NCBI GenBank assembly: GCA_946479285.1
Contig: CAMLFH010000003.1
Span: forward strand, 1 to 64,000
Origin: an uncultured Flavobacteriales bacterium
Lineage (GTDB): Bacteria; Bacteroidota; Bacteroidia; Flavobacteriales; Crocinitomicaceae
Direction: 5' to 3'
DNA length: 64,000 nt
Both the position numbers and the translations under genes were made by a program. Position 1 is the first letter of the stretch. Every line of letters begins with the position of its first letter. The notes beneath the pieces were generated by a model. It was not told the origin of the DNA. It saw nothing but the letters and a program-made list of their open reading frames with translations, and ran no database searches. This document shows, in pieces, positions 61,538 through 64,000 of this stretch.

Positions 61538-64000
61538 ATGAAACATTTTACACTTATGCTTTTTGCATCGCTCTTTGCTTTTGCTTCAAGCTATGCTCAG
61601 ACCCAGTTCTGGTCTGACACTTATGAGGACACCGGTGCCCCCAGCAGCGGGACACGAACTCCCGAAGCTGATGTACAGGGAGGTCCAAGTATCTACTTCA
61701 TGCGTACCAGTACAGCTTTTATTACAACAAATACAACCTATACCGGGATGGAAGGAACAAAATTCTGGGCCGGTGAAGACCATGACGGTTTAGGAGGAGA
61801 TGTTGAACTGCAGATCGATTATACTATTCCTGCAGTGGGATTAACAAACCTCCAGCTGACCTGTCTGCTTGCAGGTAATAACGGACTCGCATGGGAGGCC
61901 GGAGATTACATTATTATCGAATACAGTTTTGACGGTACGACCTATACAAAATCACTTGACTTTGAGTGTTCCGGTGCGACCAAACAACTTGCGTTGGATA
62001 CCGATGGAGACTTGGTCGGCGATGGTACTTCCCTGAATTACACATTCGCTCCATTCACCAAGAGTATTCCGGGAACCACAGGAACAACCTTTTATTTGCG
62101 CGTTCGTGCTTCTGCAAATGGAGGTGCAGAAGAATGGGCAATTGATAACATTCGTTTGACCCACATAGCTTCCTGTACCGCGCCAACCATCACAGCCAAC
62201 CCACCAAATCGGTCTGCCTGCAATGGCAATAATACAACTTTCAGTGCCAATGCATCGGGAGCGACCGCTTTCCAATGGCAGGAGAATACGGGATCTGGCT
62301 TCGTGAACATCACAAACGGTGGTATTTACTCCGGTGCAACAACCACTACACTTACACTTACGGGTGTATCCTCAGGTATGACCGGCAACCAGTACCGTAT
62401 GGTGGCGATCAATGGCGTAGCCAGCTGCTTTACCAACACGAATGCCGGTTCATTGACGATTTCAACGATCAGTACGAGCTCGAATTCACAAACGAACGTT
62501 GCTTGCTTTGGCGGATCGAACGGGGCAGCCAGTGTAAGCCCTTCGGGCGGAATTGCGCCTTATGCCTATTCCTGGTCACCAACAGGTGGAACCGGAGCTA
62601 TTGCAACCGGATTGACGGCAGGAACTTATACCGTTACTGTTACCGACAACATTGCTTGTACTGCAACCAAAAACTTTACAATAACCCAATCACCTGCCCT
62701 CACCGGAACAACAGTGGTGACGAACGTTTTCTGTAACGGTGGGAACAACGGAGCTATCAACCTTACCCCTGGTGGTGGAGCCGGAGGCTATACCTTTAAC
62801 TGGGGTGGCGGTGTTACAACAGAAGACAGAACAGGTCTTGCGGCGGCCACTTATGCTGTAATCATTACCGATGCCAATTCATGTACAAAAAGCGTTACTG
62901 GAATAACGGTAACACAGCCAACAGCAGCAGTAGGCGGAACAACAACTGTCACAAATACTTCATGTAACGGTGGAACAAACGGGGTCATTGATCTCACTCC
63001 AACAGGTGGAACAAGTCCGTATACTTATAACTGGGGCGGTGGAGTCACTACACAAGACAGAATTAGTCTTGCTGCAGGAACTTACTCGGTAATCATCACT
63101 GATAATAACGGATGTACAGGTGTTGTTTCCGGAATAACGGTGACACAACCAACTGCAGTAACCGGAACAACAGTTGTAACGAATGTTGCTTGTTTCGGTG
63201 GAAATAACGGTGCAATTAATCTCACTCCAACCGGAGGGGCCAGTCCTTATACCTTTGCCTGGGGTGGTGGAATCACTACAGAAGATAGAACGAGTCTTGT
63301 TGCCGGAACGTATTCGGTTACAATCACAGATAACAATGGATGTACCGGAACAGTTTCACCAACGGTAACACAACCAACAGCAGCAGTAAGCGGAACAACA
63401 GTTGTAACCAACGTTGCTTGTTTCGGAAATAGTACCGGTGCAATTAACCTTACTCCTACCGGGGGAACCGGTCCTTATACCTTTAACTGGGCTTCGGGTC
63501 CTACAACAGAGGACAGAACAGGCCTTGCTGCAGGAACGTATTCAGTAACTATTACAGATAACAACGGATGTACAGGAACTGTTTCACCAACAGTAACACA
63601 ACCTGCAGCAGCAGTTTCAGGAACTCGAGTTGTAACCAATGTTTCCTGTTTTGGAGGGAATAACGGAGCAATTAACCTAACTCCTACAGGTGGTGTAGGT
63701 CCATATACATTCAACTGGGTTGGTGGTGCCACTACAGAAGACAGAACTGGTCTTACTGCCGGAACATATTCGGTAACGATCACCGATGCAAATGCATGTA
63801 CGGGAACGGTTTCCGGAATAACGGTAACTCAACCAACAGCAGCAGTAAGCGGAACAACCGTTGTAACGAATGTTTCTTGTAACAGTGGAACCAACGGAGC
63901 AATCAACCTGACTCCTACCGGAGGAACGAGTCCTTATACCTTTAACTGGGTGGGTGGTGCAACTACAGAAGACAGAACTGGTCTTGCTGCGGGAGCGTAT
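61538..64000 (+). CDS. Giant SprB-repeat surface protein, N-terminal part (cut by window edge)
   Basis: An 821-codon open frame from ATG 61538 that runs off the right edge. A signal peptide (MLFASLFAFASSYAQ, residues 7-21) is followed by a beta-rich domain (residues 22-215, FWSDTYEDTGAPSSG, FKWAGEDHDGLGGDVELQIDY-like) and an Ig-like domain (residues 215-318, ASGATAFQWQENTGSGFVNIT). From residue 320 on there are at least seven SprB-type repeats of 76-77 residues with the core NVACFGGNNGAINLTPTGG, YTFNW and TAGTYSVTITD. SprB is the mobile surface adhesin of gliding Flavobacterium. This looks like a related T9SS-exported filamentous adhesin. The C-terminal sorting domain is outside the window. 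Confidence 0.88.
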   Translation, partial: MKHFTLMLFASLFAFASSYAQTQFWSDTYEDTGAPSSGTRTPEADVQGGPSIYFMRTSTAFITTNTTYTGMEGTKFWAGEDHDGLGGDVELQIDYTIPAVGLTNLQLTCLLAGNNGLAWEAGDYIIIEYSFDGTTYTKSLDFECSGATKQLALDTDGDLVGDGTSLNYTFAPFTKSIPGTTGTTFYLRVRASANGGAEEWAIDNIRLTHIASCTAPTITANPPNRSACNGNNTTFSANASGATAFQWQENTGSGFVNITNGGIYSGATTTTLTLTGVSSGMTGNQYRMVAINGVASCFTNTNAGSLTISTISTSSNSQTNVACFGGSNGAASVSPSGGIAPYAYSWSPTGGTGAIATGLTAGTYTVTVTDNIACTATKNFTITQSPALTGTTVVTNVFCNGGNNGAINLTPGGGAGGYTFNWGGGVTTEDRTGLAAATYAVIITDANSCTKSVTGITVTQPTAAVGGTTTVTNTSCNGGTNGVIDLTPTGGTSPYTYNWGGGVTTQDRISLAAGTYSVIITDNNGCTGVVSGITVTQPTAVTGTTVVTNVACFGGNNGAINLTPTGGASPYTFAWGGGITTEDRTSLVAGTYSVTITDNNGCTGTVSPTVTQPTAAVSGTTVVTNVACFGNSTGAINLTPTGGTGPYTFNWASGPTTEDRTGLAAGTYSVTITDNNGCTGTVSPTVTQPAAAVSGTRVVTNVSCFGGNNGAINLTPTGGVGPYTFNWVGGATTEDRTGLTAGTYSVTITDANACTGTVSGITVTQPTAAVSGTTVVTNVSCNSGTNGAINLTPTGGTSPYTFNWVGGATTEDRTGLAAGAY
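62495..64000 (+). repeat. SprB-type tandem repeats, period 228-231 bp
   Basis: Units begin with the Asn codon of the NV-C motif at 62495, 62723, 62954, 63182, 63410, 63638 and 63869 (spacings 228, 231, 228, 228, 228, 231). Each has the pattern N-V-x-C-x-x-G-x-N-G-A-I-N-L-T-P-x-G-G, Y-T-F-N-W, TTEDRTGLAAGTYSVTITD and a final V-x-Q-P. Units 4 to 7 are the most alike in DNA sequence. The array continues beyond the window. Confidence 0.93.

Overview
The window looks like a chromosomal segment of a Bacteroidota bacterium, most likely order Flavobacteriales and plausibly family Crocinitomicaceae (Fluviicola-like). This is inferred from gene content, not from a search. Supporting signs are: type IX secretion (T9SS) C-terminal sorting domains of both kinds (type A at 32437, type B at 46476 and 54686); SprB-type repeats; DUF4835, DUF4290, DUF4199 and DUF6952 families typical of the phylum; a BlaR1-like M56 protease with a TonB C-terminal domain; a LytS/LytTR pair with a sensory propeller; promoter-like TTTG/TAnnTTTG elements; and moderately AT-rich DNA. 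Almost every base is coding, and there is no insertion sequence, CRISPR array or rRNA. The one RNA gene is a tRNA with anticodon CAT.

Layout. 1-15.6 kb is a mostly minus-strand housekeeping block: recN (cut by the left edge), DUF4835, coaBC, RNA polymerase omega, bamD, an M23/LysM peptidase, two FKBP lipoproteins coupled to a DHH phosphoesterase, dapA and ligA, interleaved with unknown lipoproteins and a small MarR-controlled operon (11.7-13.5 kb) with two near-identical operators. 15.7-23.5 kb carries an rluA-family pseudouridine synthase, a CDGSH/ferredoxin-like protein, prmC, a LysM protein, a lipoprotein MsrB, a TlpA-like thioredoxin, murA and DUF4290. 23.6-33.6 kb is mixed: membrane and lipoproteins, a GH108 muramidase, Crp, BlaI, BlaR1-like and AraC-like regulators, and a T9SS type A cargo protein. 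33.6-38.4 kb is an AT-rich accessory tract beside the tRNA gene. It holds a DUF2971 protein, a cysteine/histidine-motif protein of unknown function and a membrane-anchored pentapeptide-repeat protein, separated by decayed tRNA 3'-end-like sequences. 38.5-54.6 kb carries heme A synthase, a sensor kinase with its LytTR regulator, T9SS type B cargo, a truncated hemoglobin and a peroxide-defence group (OxyR, Dps, peroxiredoxin, thioredoxin, DUF6952). 54.7-64 kb holds an M43 metalloprotease, two cold-shock proteins and a same-strand run of tail-collar protein, cytosolic substrate-binding-like protein, formyltransferase and a giant SprB-repeat surface protein that runs off the right edge.

The most unusual sequence-level observations are: (1) the tRNA-end relics punctuating the accessory genes at 33.9-38.4 kb; (2) a family of 28-nt perfect palindromes with GTAG...CTAC ends, one copy lying inside an open reading frame; (3) the tail-collar / binding-protein / formyltransferase / SprB-repeat gene run, which I cannot assign to a known system; (4) MurA with Asp in place of the catalytic Cys. 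Start codons were checked by eye. Several genes are listed with a start later than the longest frame because the upstream option is a weak codon, lies in a terminator hairpin or precedes a signal peptide.
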